A stretch of DNA of 64,000 nucleotides from Capsicum annuum (taxonomy: Eukaryota > Streptophyta > Magnoliopsida > Solanales > Solanaceae). The notes beneath the pieces are model-generated. The model had not been told where the DNA came from and did not search any database. It worked only from the letters and a program-made list of their open reading frames with translations. Positions 12,587 to 25,787 of this stretch are shown here, piece by piece. Where the stretch lies: NCBI RefSeq assembly GCF_002878395.1, contig NC_061115.1, positions 89,384,156 to 89,448,155 of the forward strand, written 5' to 3'. Numbering within the stretch: position 1 is the stretch's first letter; every line of letters begins with the position of its first letter. The position numbers and the translations under genes are program-made.

Positions 12587-13914
12587 TGTATTGACCCTTC
12601 CAATTATTTTTCATAATTCCATTTATTTTTGCCATTAGAGCTTCTCCATAGCTGCCCGAAGTCAATTATGATTTGCTAGGACTGACAGTTTGGGTGCCAG
12701 GCAGTTCATTTGGTTCGTACAGCCAATTCTCTGTTTAGCAGTCTTCACTAGTTCCAAATGGCCACCAATCAAAATTTTAGTAAAACGATCTCGGATGAAA
12801 ATTTTGACTATGCCAGTATATCTGGAGTACAGATTTTAGGCTAGGTAGACCTTTGGTTAGGGTCCCAATGCACCAGAGCTCATTTCGACCTATTAGTAGC
12901 AAAGTTGAAAATCTATAATATAGGTATGGGACCCATATTTGGTATAAACAATCTTGGATGGGAAATCTAACTTCGTCAACACATCCCAAACGTTGAATTT
13001 AGAAGGGTTACATAGTTCATTTGCGAAAATCAGGCTTCAAATGAGTTTTGAGGGTCAAAATCAAGTTTTTGACTTTGTTGGTGTTGGTGCATGTGCGGTC
13101 GCAAATGGGGCATTGTGATCGTACTATTACAATTATAATAAGCCCATTGTGATCATACAACTGCGATAGCAATCCTAAGAATTGTGATAGTGATATCTCC
13201 TTACCTGAAGGGGCTATAAATAGACTCCAATGTCGCAATTTTGGTCACTTTCTCTTCATTCTTGAGAGTCAAAAGTCTTAAACGAACGTGATAACTCAAA
13301 ATTGAGTTTTGTAGGTGATTTGGGAGCTTGATAAACATCTATTATCATGATTATCATCCAAATTAAGGTAAGATTTTATCACTTTATTGATGAATTTCTT
13401 GGTTTTTGAACCAAACCCCCAAATAGCTTAAGGGCTTGATTTTAGCCCCAAATGAGCTTGGTTTTCATCCATTCTTGAGGGTTATGATTCCTTGATGATG
13501 TATGAACATTGGAATAACCTAGAAAATGCATTTTTCATAAGTATGACCCACTTAAGGTTTTTGGTGTTATTTATGGACCCGAAGTACAATGGTGAAATAT
13601 GGGTATCGTTATTCTCATATTGATACGTAGATTACGATTTTGATAGTGTGATGGCATTTTGAGATTGTGAAATAAAGATGAGCCGTTGGTGAATGATTCA
13701 AGGTTTTGCAGTTCGGCGTTGAGGAAGGCTTCTACCTACTCTTCTTCGAAGATGATGTGTTATATATATAGCATGTGAATGTGAATGTTAAGTTTGATTA
13801 TGAGTTGAATGACTTCGTCTTAATTACTGGAGTTTGGGGATTAGATGAGGGATCTGGACCCGTAATGTGAAATTCTTATTATCCTTTAGAATCCTATTGC
13901 CTTCTCCTTAGATT
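12587..13914 (+). mobile_element. 3' LTR of the 4.3 kb LTR gypsy element, truncated
   Basis: It begins tgtattgaccc and repeats the 5' LTR block by block. It stops abruptly at 13,914 within the motif corresponding to about 5,420 of the 5' LTR. There the sequence switches to an inverted LTR of the same family. It keeps about 350 bp (13,320-13,680) missing from the 5' copy. Confidence 0.75.
13215..13222 (+). promoter_or_regulatory. LTR TATA box
   Basis: tataaata in the context ggggctataaatag, matching the position of tataaata at 57,651 in the solo LTR of the same family. It is about 630 bp from the LTR start. Confidence 0.45.
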
Positions 13915-16850
13915 TGTCATGACCCAATTTCCTCAGGTCATGATGGCACATACCATAACCCACCATTAGGCAAGCCAACCCGTAGTCTAGAACGGCTACT
14001 AATGGACTACTCAATAATATAAGGAAAAAATACAGAATATATGAAATAAAGATCAATACGTAGAAGAATCCCAAAACCCGGTGGCATTAGTACAAGAGCT
14101 TCTAATATAGAAAGAGCACAAAGTTAAATATCAAGAGAAATACATGGATACAACTTATTTCCAAACATAACTTAGAGACTAGTCTAATACATAACAAAGA
14201 GATAAGTAATACTCCAAACTTCAGGAGCTTACTCTAATTCTCTGAACTAGGGATGCTCCGCACGATGCACACATCAACGACGATAATCCGTACTATGATC
14301 TGCACGCTGCAAAAGTGTAGTATGAGTACAAAATGAATGGTACTCAGTAGGCTACTACCAACTGAGCTCCAAAGATAAAGCAGATATATACAGCATATAA
14401 ACAGAATGAAAACTACACCCAAAAGTCCAGAAATCATATGACAAGTCAATGAGATAATAAGGAACAATTATCCTATTATGTCCAAGAGTCTAACATAATA
14501 AAACTATTGAAGTATCAGGGTGAACTATCTTATTCTAGCTACATTCAATATACGTCAATGCTATACCATATATCCCATGTCAATGTATGAATAAAGAGCA
14601 AAAGAAAGATATGTAGTAACACACAAGGTGAAGAAACGACTATACAATATGAACAACAAAGGAGGGATATATGATAGTATCATAGCTTTATGTAGATAGA
14701 TATATATAGGTATATATAGATATAATTAGGATGTCTTCTCAAAGTATAACCTATATCATCTTGTTCTCATTTTCAGACCTCATGACAACACTATAAATAT
14801 TTAAATACTATCATACTCATGGTTTGTAATCCACATGGCTAGATATGAGATAATCATGTATAATAATAATGCAATCATAAGATAGGAGAGGCCTAAGACA
14901 TACCTCAAATTCCGATACAGGATCAATGATCAATCTGTCATAAGATAGCCATAATAATGATCATAACAATGATAACAACAATATCAATAATAGCATGAAT
15001 AACCGGCCTTTCCGGGTATCAACATATCATCAATATATCATCTGTCTTTGCCGGCTATGAGCATTATCACAATAGTATCCTCCAGCCATGTCGAGTATCA
15101 ATATCATCATAATAGTTATTACGGAATAACATACACTAAAATACTCATAAACATAATCATATCACCATGGAATATCTATCTATTTAATACTTCCCCACTA
15201 CTCGTTATTAGTTAACCAACACTTATTATAATAGAATCAATAGTTCACTAGTCATCACATAACCTCTAGTTATTAGCCTAAACATTATCCTTACTCACAG
15301 ATAGCAACTAACCACTATTTATTAAATACCCAACATCTAACATCTAGTCAAGGTTCATCACTAAACCAAAATCGCCATTCATCCAACATTCATTACAACT
15401 AATCATACTATATCCATTAATAATAATAGTCAATAATTTACCATTTATCATCTAACCATTCTTTATTAACTAACATCCTTCATTAACTAACAATCATTTA
15501 TCAACTAATCCTCGTTTATTAACTATTCAACATCATTATTAGCCATGTATCAATCATCGCTATTTACCATATCTCAACTACGCAAGGTTCATTAACTAGT
15601 ACATTAGATTTCTGGCCATCAAGTACTATAGCCACCTAAAAGACATCTAGCCACCACTTAGCTTAACCCTTAATTAGGAAGAACATTCATCAGATCATAT
15701 TTCAACTAGAATCACATCAATTACTGATATAATAATCATTAATGTACCAAATCAATGCATGTCATCACCAGTATATAATCAGTGGAATAATAAGCATTAT
15801 AATGCATCTTCCTTTGTCCCATACCGGAGAGATATGTATACAAACATATTCATATTCATATTCATAAACTGTAATCACATCATTTATAATGACAAAAACT
15901 TCTCGGATATTCTATCAATGTCATAACGCAGCCCTTGGCCTATTAATTTATCCAAAATAATGTCAATATTATAATCACAGCCTTAGGCCCATATTCATAT
16001 TAGATATTCATATCAATAATCATATTTATAAACTAGAGCCTATCTCTACTTATCTCACATATAGGAGGCATCTCGCATATAGGAGGAATTATATCAATAA
16101 GCATGTAATCATCTCTAGGATATCTTATATCGATAGGTCATTTATCATTACTACAAGGAATATCAGTTCTTTAGGAAAATTTATATATCCAAGAGGAACA
16201 TCGCCTCTATAGGTCCAACAATCATGACTAAACAAAATATCAATTCTATAGGTCAATCATCAAGTCTAAGAGGAAATAGCGCTCTATAGGCCAATCATCA
16301 AGTCTAAGAGGAAATAGCATCTCTATAGGCCACATAATGTATCTAGAAGGAATATCATCTCTAAATGCCCAATATCACTTCTACAAGCAGTATCATGACC
16401 ATAACTCAAAAGCCACAATCTGGGAACGTCAATACAAGTCACTAAGTTACGAAGTAACCTCATTCTAAGGTTTACTAGCCTAATTTATGCCTAACATCCG
16501 CAACTAAGTCCACAATACTTACCACGTGCTTAGGCCTAAGTGGGTTGAACGATCCCACTTCTAATCCATAACTTCCATAATTAGGCACACTATGCCCCAA
16601 ACTAGGTAAAGGTATCTAGTTCATCTTCTAGATGTCAAGTAAGCCATATTAGAGCCTAAGATAGCAACTTTGACTAGAAACAAGGGCACTCAAGTCAAAT
16701 TTACCCAACTTATGGGTTCAAGACTACCACACTATCCCCAAAAGGCTACATATATCAATCATACTTCAATACTAGGGATAAGTCAATAGGATTCTAAAAG
16801 GGATCTAAGTAATTCAAAATATAGGTCAAAACCCCCATCTAATCCCCAAA

Positions 16851-16851
<1 letters not shown>

Positions 16852-16905
<54 letters not shown>
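16852..16905. repeat. (TA)n microsatellite
   Basis: About 25 uninterrupted TA dinucleotides. It lies at the LTR position that is also TA-rich in sister copies (7,935-7,950 and 21,748-21,775), so it is an expansion of an inherited TA tract. Confidence 0.9.
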
Positions 16906-16910
<5 letters not shown>

Positions 16911-17416
16911 ACTAAGTCATTCTATCCAAATTCAATCTTAACATTCAAATTCATATGCAATATATATCATACAACATCCATGAAGAAAAGTAGATAGAAG
17001 CCTACCTCAAATCCAAACCTCAAAATCCCAAATCATGCATCATACGCTCAACTTGCTTCAAAATCCCCAAAATGCCATCACACTAACAAAACCATAATCT
17101 ACTCATCAGTACGAGTCTAACGATACCCATATTCCACTATTGTGCTTCGAGTCCAAAAATGACACCAAAACCCCAAGTGGGTCCCACATATGAAAAATGA
17201 ATTTCCGAGGCCAACCCAATGTTCATACATGAACAAGGAATCATAACCCTCAAACAATGGGTGAAAACTAAGCATACTTTTGGCTAAAATCAAGCCTTAA
17301 GCTAAATTGGGGTTTTGGGTCCAAACTAAGAAATTCAAGCTTACATTCAAGGAATTCTTACCTTAATCTTGAAGATAATCGCGATACAAGATGATACCTA
17401 GGATCCCAAGTCAACC

Positions 17417-17437
17417 CCCCCCCCCCCCCCCCCTCCC
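17417..17437. repeat. Poly(C) tract
   Basis: About 16 consecutive C bases followed by ctccc. It lies inside the inverted LTR and is absent from the sister LTRs. Such runs are prone to length error in sequencing. Confidence 0.85.
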
Positions 17438-17696
17438 GACCCTGACCAATTTTGAGTTATTACACTTATTTTGGAGTTTCTTGGTCTAAATGGTGAAGGG
17501 GAAATGGTCCAAACGTGTCTTGGACCTTTAATATCTCCTATTGGTTCTCAGGTGCTTCTATCAAGCTCACACAGGCCGCGATCGCGCTCATGCGATCACA
17601 GACTTTTGGCCATGATCGCGGTTGCTTTAGGACTGACTCGAAAATCAACTACTATATAGGGAGTAATAAAAGACAAAGAAAAATCTGGATCTAGCA

Positions 17697-19120
17697 AACC
17701 GTAAACACGAATATGAAAGGTCTACAACGTACCAGTAACCACATCAGGAGAATTTTCCTGATCTTGCCGGGACTGGAGAGCATAAATTCGAATTGAGCGT
17801 TGCCCACTAGTAGCGTTGGAAGTGGAATCCTACTGATTTGGGTGATCGAACTGGGCTGGGGAACGATTCTACTAACCCTGATAACCTAACTAGGGACAGC
17901 CTCTATCTCTATGGCCTGTCTTGCCATATCCAAAATAGACATTGCTACCAGCTCTGAAAGCACCCTTGTAGTTCTTACCATAAGTCTGACAAAGGGGATT
18001 AGTTCGGGCATTGCTGACACTGCCCTGAGACTTTGAGCCTGGCGCCCTATCTCTATTACCATCCTTGAACTTCAAAGATAAAGTACTAGCTAAAAAAGGA
18101 TATGGAGCTAATGACTTAGGATGAAACTGATAACGGTTTCCTCCTTCTAATTTGGGCTGAGGCAAGTTGAAACTACCTGTCCTTGCTTTCTTATTCTGCT
18201 TCTCCCTCGTCTTAATCTTTTGCTCCTTTATCTGCTGAGCATGAGTCATAAGCCTATCTATATTCATGTCACTATTCAACATCGTTGACCTACACTCATT
18301 GACCACACTATCATTCACCCCAAAAATAAATTTACTTATCTTGGCCCTGCTATCTACAACCACATGAGGGGCATATCTGGCTAATTCATTAAACTTAAGA
18401 GAATACTCTTGCACCATTATGTTGCCTTGTCTAAGGTTGATAAATTCTAACACTTTAGCTTCTCTTAGCTCTAGGGAAAATAACCTCTCTAATAATGTGG
18501 TGACAAACACCTCCCACTCAATAGGTCGTGCATTATCTATCCTTTCTGACTTCCACTGCCTGTACCATGTGTGAGCAACATCCTACAACTGATATGTAGC
18601 TAGCTTACCACTCTTAACAGCTGACACCCCCATAATATCAGTAATCTACTAAACCTAATTGATGAATTCCTGAGGGTCCTCATCTGACTTAGACCCAAGA
18701 TAGGATGGAGGATTCATTTGGGTGAAATCCCAAATCCTAGCTGTAGTTGAATTGGCCACTGGGTTGGCTGTAATAAAAGTTAGTCATTTATTCTGATCAG
18801 CAACTAACTGGGCAAGAGTAGTGAATGCAGCTCTGAAATCTGCATGAGAAACATGTTCGCCCAAAGGTACTTCAGCCTGAGGGGCTGACTGATTCTCGTT
18901 TCTTTTTTTTTTGAGGTATGTTCTATAGAATAAAGGGAGAAATATATTAGACTGAGAGATTGACTTGATACTATGCTCACAGGCATGACATGAATACTGA
19001 AAGAAGGGAAACTGTTCCTAAAACATCTTATAGCCACTTGCACATAAATGTGGCACACAACTCACCCATGTACAAGACTATACTAGATGCGGCTTTTAGA
19101 CTTCCTATTATACTATTGAA
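17697..19120 (-). pseudogene. gag of truncated Ty3/gypsy element
   Basis: The longest clean open stretch is 17,890-18,510 (206 codons). It has the retrotransposon Gag core (REAKVLEFINLRQG, then YSLKFNELARYAPHVV), a basic Pro/Ser-rich linker, and at the end a zinc knuckle reading YFGYGKTGHRDRGC, where the first two Cys positions appear lost, at least one to Tyr. It is closely related to the Gag of the central element (33,532-34,065), sharing most residues of the core. Frames upstream to the primer site at 19,125 are broken by stops. Sequence continues to about 17,697, matching the start of the protease region of the central element near 34,240, then is cut off. The rest of pol is absent. Confidence 0.8.
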
Positions 19121-19124
19121 CATG

Positions 19125-19136
19125 GCTCTGATACCA
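19125..19136 (-). other. Primer binding site, Met-tRNA type
   Basis: TGGTATCAGAGC on the minus strand, four bases inside the LTR edge at 19,141. It is an exact match to the usual plant primer site and orients the element leftward. Confidence 0.85.
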
Positions 19137-19140
19137 AGTT

Positions 19141-21744
19141 TGTAAAACCCTGAATCTGGTACTCAGAATATTACACGATGCTCATGACCCCGAAGGACCA
19201 TAAGCTAACCCATGACTGATATTTGTACCTGTATACTGCATAATATACTGTATAATGCAAAAATATGAACTGAAAGGCCATAAGGATCAATGTTGATATA
19301 TATATTTGATAAAAATATAATATCTGGGTGGGGTATAAAATACCAAAAACAACTAAAATAAACTGTCTCAACACATTGTAGTCTGAAAAACATCTAAAGC
19401 ATGACTGAATCGTCTGAATAAGAAGTTGAGGGGACATGTCCCCAACTAACTTCAACTAATAAATAAATTAATGAGGTAATAAAGTAATAAGCATCTTCTC
19501 AAAAAATGAGGACTCACTACTAACTCTGACTACTGAGACTAGAATCTACTGATGCTTTGGAGCTCGTGTCTCTGAACCTATGGTATGAGACATTATAGCA
19601 CAAATGCGTCAGTACTTTGAATATACTGGTATGCATGTGAGGTAGGTTGAATGCATAGGGTTCATATGCATGAACTATACTGACTAACTGACTAATAAGA
19701 GTGTGAGAATAAATGCATAAATATATAGTAACTATAACTGAGATCATGATAATATGAATTTACTGATAACTAACATGACTGGTAACTGAGTTCTGATGAC
19801 TGATATAACTGATAACATGAGTTACTGTATCAGACAATCTTAAATCTGATAGAACTAGCTGATTTTTGTAATGTTTTGAGTTGATTGTATCTGACAGTCC
19901 TGAATTTTGTAAAACTATCTAAGTTCTATTACTAAGACTGAATGATTGCTTTTGACTGTCCTGATTTCTATAACTAAAACTGTAGGAATTAGTTATCTAA
20001 TCGACATGCCCCAAATAATGAATTATAGCTGAGATGGGGTCCAATCTGTAACCCCAATTGGAAGGATATCAATACTGCGCCACCGGTAAGGACAAGCTGT
20101 AAGTGACCCTCATCTGACAGTGTCCTCAAAAGAGAATGGTGGGGTCCTTATCTGACAGTTCTTATCCACCTCGTCAACCCTCATCTGACAGTGTTGATGT
20201 CTCAACCTATGCTGGCTACATAGTTCTAGAACGTAAGGATGACTTCTAAGAATCACACCTTCATCTAACAGTGTGTGTTCCCATCCTTGGGTTCACTCGA
20301 TGCTAATTTATACTCCCATTTGAATAGACACTGTACATGAATTACTGAACTGAACTAGACTGAGTTAACTAAGTTTTGTTGAGTGATGGAATATTAGTTA
20401 GATTTCTGTATTACTGAGCTTTCTGAGATTACTGGGATTTCTGAGTTTTACTGAGTTTTCCTGAGTCACATAACTAACTGAATTCTACTGAACATGGCTT
20501 GACTGAGGATATCGTGAAAACATGACACTAGCTCTAGGAACAGCTAAATTGTTGGGTACAAGTACCCCCAGGACTCGATAGAAAGAAACTGACAAAGCAT
20601 GACTTTCTTGAATACATGACCAACATCACAATCCATAATTCATTTATTGTGTCATTTCATCAAACATGTGATATGCATAAACTTGTACATGCATGAGGAT
20701 TACATAATATCATACTAGTTGGGCACTTTTCCTTCACAGAGGCATTTAATCAAACACATGGTAAGCATAGTATATACAGACAACATTATACAACAAATAA
20801 ACATCGTGATTCAACTCTAATTTCATCATCCAAGTGTTTAATCATAGGTTCACATGAATCTACACCGATACTAATCAATTCCACATAAAATTGAACACCC
20901 AACATGGATTAGAATTAAATTGGTCATTATCAACATGAACAAAAGCAAACCCAACATGAAATTCACAAAGAAATCTATACACTTGTACTTTGAAAAAAGA
21001 TTCTTGGGCTTCATGTATGAAAGGAGTCCATGAATGAACACAATGCATACCAGGTACTGAGCTTTATAAAGTTTGAACTTGAAAAATTTGAGTCTCTTAG
21101 TTCTTAAAGAAGATTTGGATTTTGTTGCTTAAGGATTGCTCTTGGGAGAAAACCCAAATTTTTTATGTTGTGGAAGAATAATGAATTTTTTAGCCTTGGT
21201 CTAATATTACCAGGTATATAAACGGGTGGTAAAATACAAAAAATCCTCTTTAAAAATGACTTAAAAATAATTGAACAGGATGTGTGATGGGTCATGTGAT
21301 GGTCCATCGCTGGATCGATGGTCCGTCGTTTCGACCATCTATGTGGACCAAGAAAAAAATTCACTGCCTAAGTAACAACATCTTGGGAGACGGTGCATCA
21401 CAAGTTTGATGGTCCATCAACCTGTCCGTTCCACCTTATCCAGAAGGTTGCCTCACTGCCTTGGCTGCGATGGTCAAGGTGATTGTCCATCACTGGGTCA
21501 ATGATCCGTCAACCTGGTCGTCACACCTAGGCGATTCTGATAGCTCTCTATAAAACATCCATAACTTTTCACTCTGATACCAAATTCAGACGAAATTGGT
21601 ATTGTTAGAAAGCTAATTCAATTTTACACATGATAAAATGTGAAAATTAGAAAAATTCCACGTGTACAAAAGTGGATTCATCTTTCAAATAAAGATTCTA
21701 ACATTGTTGGGACAATTTCAATCTAGAAAAAAGTATGGGGTATT

Positions 21745-21747
<3 letters not shown>
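19141..21747 (-). mobile_element. 5' LTR of truncated minus-strand gypsy element
   Basis: On the minus strand it runs from TGTAATACCCC (21,747) to GGGTTTTACA (19,141), giving TG...CA ends. Together with the primer site and gag to its left it forms the front half of a Ty3/gypsy element related to the central one. The right edge abuts a TA repeat belonging to an LTR of the 4.3 kb family, so the element probably inserted in that LTR. The left end of the element is missing, so no target duplication can be checked. Confidence 0.8.
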
Positions 21748-21775
<28 letters not shown>

Positions 21776-21782
21776 GGATACC
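21748..21782 (+). mobile_element. LTR fragment (4.3 kb family), left of nested insertion
   Basis: A TA run ending ggatacc. It continues at 27,304 as atacctagctatatgtagc, exactly as the undisturbed LTR reads at 7,942 (tatacctagctatacatagc). It is the left side of the site hit by the element at 21,783. Confidence 0.65.
21778..21782. repeat. Target-site duplication ATACC, left copy
   Basis: Five-base direct repeat, identical to 27,304-27,308, flanking the element at 21,783-27,303. Five bases is the usual size for LTR retrotransposons. Confidence 0.85.
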
Positions 21783-23299
21783 TGATAACACTCAACTTAC
21801 ACGTCAATTTAGTGCAAGACGGTCGTCGTCAATATATTTAACTAACTTTGGAGTCGGGGTCGAATCCACAGAGAATAATGTGAGTGATGATTAAACTAGT
21901 TTGAAACTAAAGCTACAAGTTACATTCAAACAAATGATACGAAAAGATAAAATGAGGGTTTTTGACGATCAGCAAATAATTGTTGTTTACTTTAGTTTCA
22001 GTGTTTGTAATCAAGAGTTTATGGAAAACCAAGAATTATGTTCACTAGGGGTTTTGTTACTTAACATATGCTAATAGTGGTTCAAGATTCTCACAGTAGG
22101 TAGGACAACAGGTTATCTTTATCGAAGTTATGACTAAATGTCTCTCAACCTACTTAAGCATTTAATTTCCTAATCCTCTCGAACTTAGGGAATTTATATT
22201 TATTAACCAGACTTCACCTCAGGTTAATCAACCTTGTTACAACGTTGATTATTAAACGGAAGTTTAGTGTTTCCAAGTCCCTGTTGATAATTCACTTCCC
22301 ACTATATTTGATTTCTTTTTCAAGCAAATCAAAGTAGATGTTATCTATTTTTTGCAACCAATAGACAATAATTAAAACCTCAGAATTATCAAGGAGTCCT
22401 ATTACCTTTAGAATCTTGAACACTTAGCAAATTACCAAGGCCTAAGCCATAGATCCCATAATTCGGGTTAAAGGGATTTAGCCACTTCATAATGTAATAA
22501 TCGATACAACAAATTGAATTCATAATTTGAAAGATAAACTTACAGCAAAATGAATAGCAACGAGTGTTTCTCAGATTAGATCAAAGTAGAAATTCCAAAG
22601 TAATTATTAAAATTCTTCAAAGTAATTGCCTTTTCAAGCCAAGAAACTAGAGAGAGAAAATAACAAAAATGTGTATCTCAAAACTCAGGTTCGGAACCCT
22701 TAAGAAAATGCTAAACAATGCTTTAAATAGTTCACCCTAATTATGGAAACAAAATAATAAAGTTCAGCAATTGCTCAGACAGGTAACACCATCTGTGACG
22801 CCCTTTCAGGAGGATGATGACTTATCACAAATGTCGCCAACTCCTCTTTTCTTTTGGTATTCGCTGCCTTAGGTTGACGATGGTTTTGATGACCTATCAT
22901 CTCCTTGACGACTTATCACGAATGTCGTCATGTCTCTACCTCAGCTCTCGTGTTCTACCTTAGGATGATTCCAATTTTGATGACCTATCAGCTCCTTGAC
23001 GGCTTATCACAAAATGTCATCACAACTCTCAACTCAGGTCCATTCTCTATCTAAGGCTAATGATGAAGATGATAACTTATCACAGGGCTGACGACTTATC
23101 AGGAATGTCGTCAGCCACACTTCTCTTCTTTTCGCTTCAGATTTTAACTCTTTTGCTTCCATCCTTGTTGGTTCTCTAGCATCTTAGCTTCTACTGTAAA
23201 ATCAAAGATAAAACAATTAAAAAAGACAAAAGTAGCTTAAGACTTTGCAATTATTCTCAGTTAAAAGCCTCAAATGTGTTAGCATCAGCTCACACATCA
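21783..23299 (-). repeat. 3' LTR (minus-strand sense) of non-autonomous element
   Basis: Ends TG...CA. Pairs with 25,788-27,303 along its whole length. It contains four spaced hairpin-forming blocks starting at 22,815, 22,906, 22,997 and 23,089. Confidence 0.9.
22815..23113. repeat. 91-bp-spaced hairpin repeats in LTR
   Basis: The block TGACGACTTATCACGAATGTCGTCA (two 7-base complementary arms around an 11-base loop) or a close variant starts at 22,815, 22,906, 22,997 and 23,089. The spacing is 91, 91 and 92 bp, so it is a degenerate tandem repeat whose best-kept part can fold. The sister LTR has the series at 26,819, 26,910, 27,001 and 27,093. Confidence 0.8.
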
Positions 23300-25311
23300 A
23301 CACCATCAACTTAAAACAACTGTTTGTCCTCAAGCAACTCAAACACAACTAAGACAATACAAAGTACATTCAGCAGCCAATCATCTATATCATCTCAAAA
23401 ATCTTCACCATCTCCAAGGTCAGTCAGTTCAAGAACAACTGTGTATATTATTGACGAACAATAATGCAACACACAGGAATCAAGATATGGCACCAACTCA
23501 GCAACACAACCATTCATACATCAAGTTTACACTATCCAAACAAGTCAGTAACTAGCGATGTAACCAGTGTGCCCTCACTACAAAGAAATCCCCTTTTTTT
23601 CATACCATACATCACATATATGACCATGGGGACAATCACAAGACACTTACTCTCAGAATGAAGTGCCAATCAATGTATGCCAAATACCATAGGCTTGCCC
23701 TTATTTTCATTACCCAGATCCTCAGAAAGGTCATTTAGGATCACTATAGGTCTTCTCTTTGGCTTTTAATGTAGGCTAGGGGCTGGTATGATACTCGATG
23801 ATATTTAAAGTGACTAAACCTCCTTGATACTACACTAGATTTTTGGGGTTTCACTCATTAGACTTTTTTTATTCTTCTCTTTTCTACAATCACTTTTTTT
23901 TCACAAATTTTCTTTTTCTTGCTCTTTTCTACCGCACTCAACTTCTTATTCTTTTCTTTTACACTACCTTTTTTCCTAATCATTTTACATCATGCACCCC
24001 TATAATAGCCACCCTCAACTTAGACCATTTGCCTAAGTCAAGGTGCACAGTGTCCAAGGAGAACCAGGGCCAAAATAGGTTCATTATGATATAAACTAGA
24101 AAAGTGACAGGTGTCATAAAAAGAAATAGGATAAGCAGGCTCAAAGCAGGGATCAAGGGATATTCTACATACAGGGAAGGTCATTTAGGCTAAAAGTGAG
24201 CTAATATCAAAATGGCCTATGATCCTTTCCTAACCCCTATCCTTTAACTAAGGTAAGACTAACCGAACAAGTTCTGGATCTTAACATACAATGGGAACTA
24301 GGTAGTATCTCACACACACATGGCACAAAGGTACATCATAAACTACTACCCATTTGGTTCATGCAATTGTTTACCAATGGTTATCATGTTACTAGAACTA
24401 ATACCATACAAAGATGAACAGTGGTCACAATTAGATGCAAATCACACAGTTAAAGAATTAGACCACTTAAGAGGTGTTCAAAAAATAACAAAACCATGTT
24501 AACTTCCTCAAGTACTTGTATTTCTCCTAGTCAATTACAAAATATTACAACAAATCACAATACGCCTAAATATGTCGGCTCTACTAGGAACAAGACTCCG
24601 GGGAAAAGAGGCACGGCAATAAAAATCCCAAGAGGACATTAGCACCCATAAATAGTCCCACCCTCAACTAATAATCATACATTGTCCCTAATGTGTCAAA
24701 CCAAAACAAGAGAGTCAAAAATATACCTATGGCACCATGGGTTCAAAGATCTTATGTCAATCACATAATACGAATACAAACAATAAAATACCTTGGGTTG
24801 CCTTCCAAGAAGCACCTAAGTAAGTATCGCGGCATAACTAGGTTATCTTGACTACTCAAAATTCATCAATATACCTTAAAAGTGCTTCATACTTTATCCC
24901 TACACTTAGATAATTTGAATTTCACCCCCAACTTAGAGTCCATATTCTTGCCTTGATCATATGGCGTGGCACAAAAATTAAGAAGTTGAGTAATGGATTG
25001 AGTGTGGTAACTCGGCCTTAAAGTGAGGTGTGTTTTTATGTTGCTTATCAAGTGTAAAATAAAGAATATAGGATTTTTGTTCCTCATCTTCACACTCTTC
25101 CACTATTTTAGATGATTCCACAAACAAGATATCATCTAAACATAATGTGGAAAAATGCTTCGAGTGAGGCCCAACTAATTCTACTTCAAAATTTACACTA
25201 TCTACTACACACTCTCTTTTATTCACCTTCTCAATGTCAGTCTCAAAATCAAGATGACAATCAAGTGGTTGTAATTCTTGAGTTTTCTCCTCAAATTAGC
25301 TAATATCCCTG

Positions 25312-25770
25312 TCATATTCTTCTTTGTTTAGCCACTGTAAACATGGCGGGAGTGGTAACTCTTTTAGCTTTGTTCTTGATCTGTAAGATTTGTTCCATTA
25401 ATTTGTTCTCTTGAATCGTGACAGCACAAATATCTTCAGTATGATCACTTTGACCACAAGCCAAACACCAAGTTACAGTAAGTAGGACAGTATCCACATC
25501 ATATTGTGAATGTTCCATCCATGCACTTCTAGGTAAATCTAGACAGTAAACCTCAAAATATGGTCCCCCACAATAATAACAAGAATCATCACATGAATTG
25601 TCATTACTCAAAAAACCATCAATCCAGGCTGACATCTCAAGAAAGGTGCGAGAAAAATAAAAATAAAAGAAAATAAAATAAAAAAAATTATCTAAACAAA
25701 TATTTACAAGTTTGAATTTAAGCAAGTAAACTAAAATTCCAAACCAACTCAATACGCCAAACTGCTCCCC
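25312..25770 (-). pseudogene. Possible gag remnant with degenerate zinc knuckles
   Basis: An open minus-strand frame that begins at the primer site and runs about 150 codons. In the middle is CYYCGGPYFEVYC, similar to a Tat-type zinc knuckle but with Tyr where the metal-binding His would sit. It is followed later by CLACGQSDHTEDIC, which does fit C-x2-C-x4-H-x4-C. A run of aromatic residues encoded by an AT-rich tract precedes the knuckles. I infer a shortened Gag. The frame could instead be a chance opening, and there is no clear ATG. Confidence 0.45.
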
Positions 25771-25783
25771 AGCAACGGCGCCA
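25766..25783 (-). other. Primer binding site, Asp-tRNA type
   Basis: TGGCGCCGTTGCTGGGGA on the minus strand, four bases from the LTR edge. It differs by one base from the TGGCGCCGTTGCCGGGGA site of many plant Tat/Athila elements. Confidence 0.85.
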
Positions 25784-25787
25784 TTTT

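Larger units (their letters stand above)
13915..17650 (-). mobile_element. Inverted LTR of the 4.3 kb family
   Basis: On the minus strand the LTR end (GTGCCATCATGACC...GGGTCATGACA) lies at 13,915-13,950. The body runs to about 17,460 with all landmarks of the plus-strand copy reversed: the gag-proximal end, the 51-bp array and the block caattttgagttat. Sequence from 17,460 to about 17,650 (gatcgcg-rich) looks like more of the same U3. The LTR start is missing. It is either a truncated solo LTR or one end of a broken element, and with the plus-strand LTR it forms a large inverted repeat. Confidence 0.65.
23300..25787 (-). mobile_element. Interior of non-autonomous LTR element
   Basis: No pol domain is visible on either strand. 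On the minus strand near 24,790-24,830, CTTGGAAGGCAACCCAAGG resembles a conserved non-coding block I recall from Tat/Athila-type elements. The only coding candidate is at 25,312-25,770. The rest is AT-rich and stop-rich. Confidence 0.7.
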
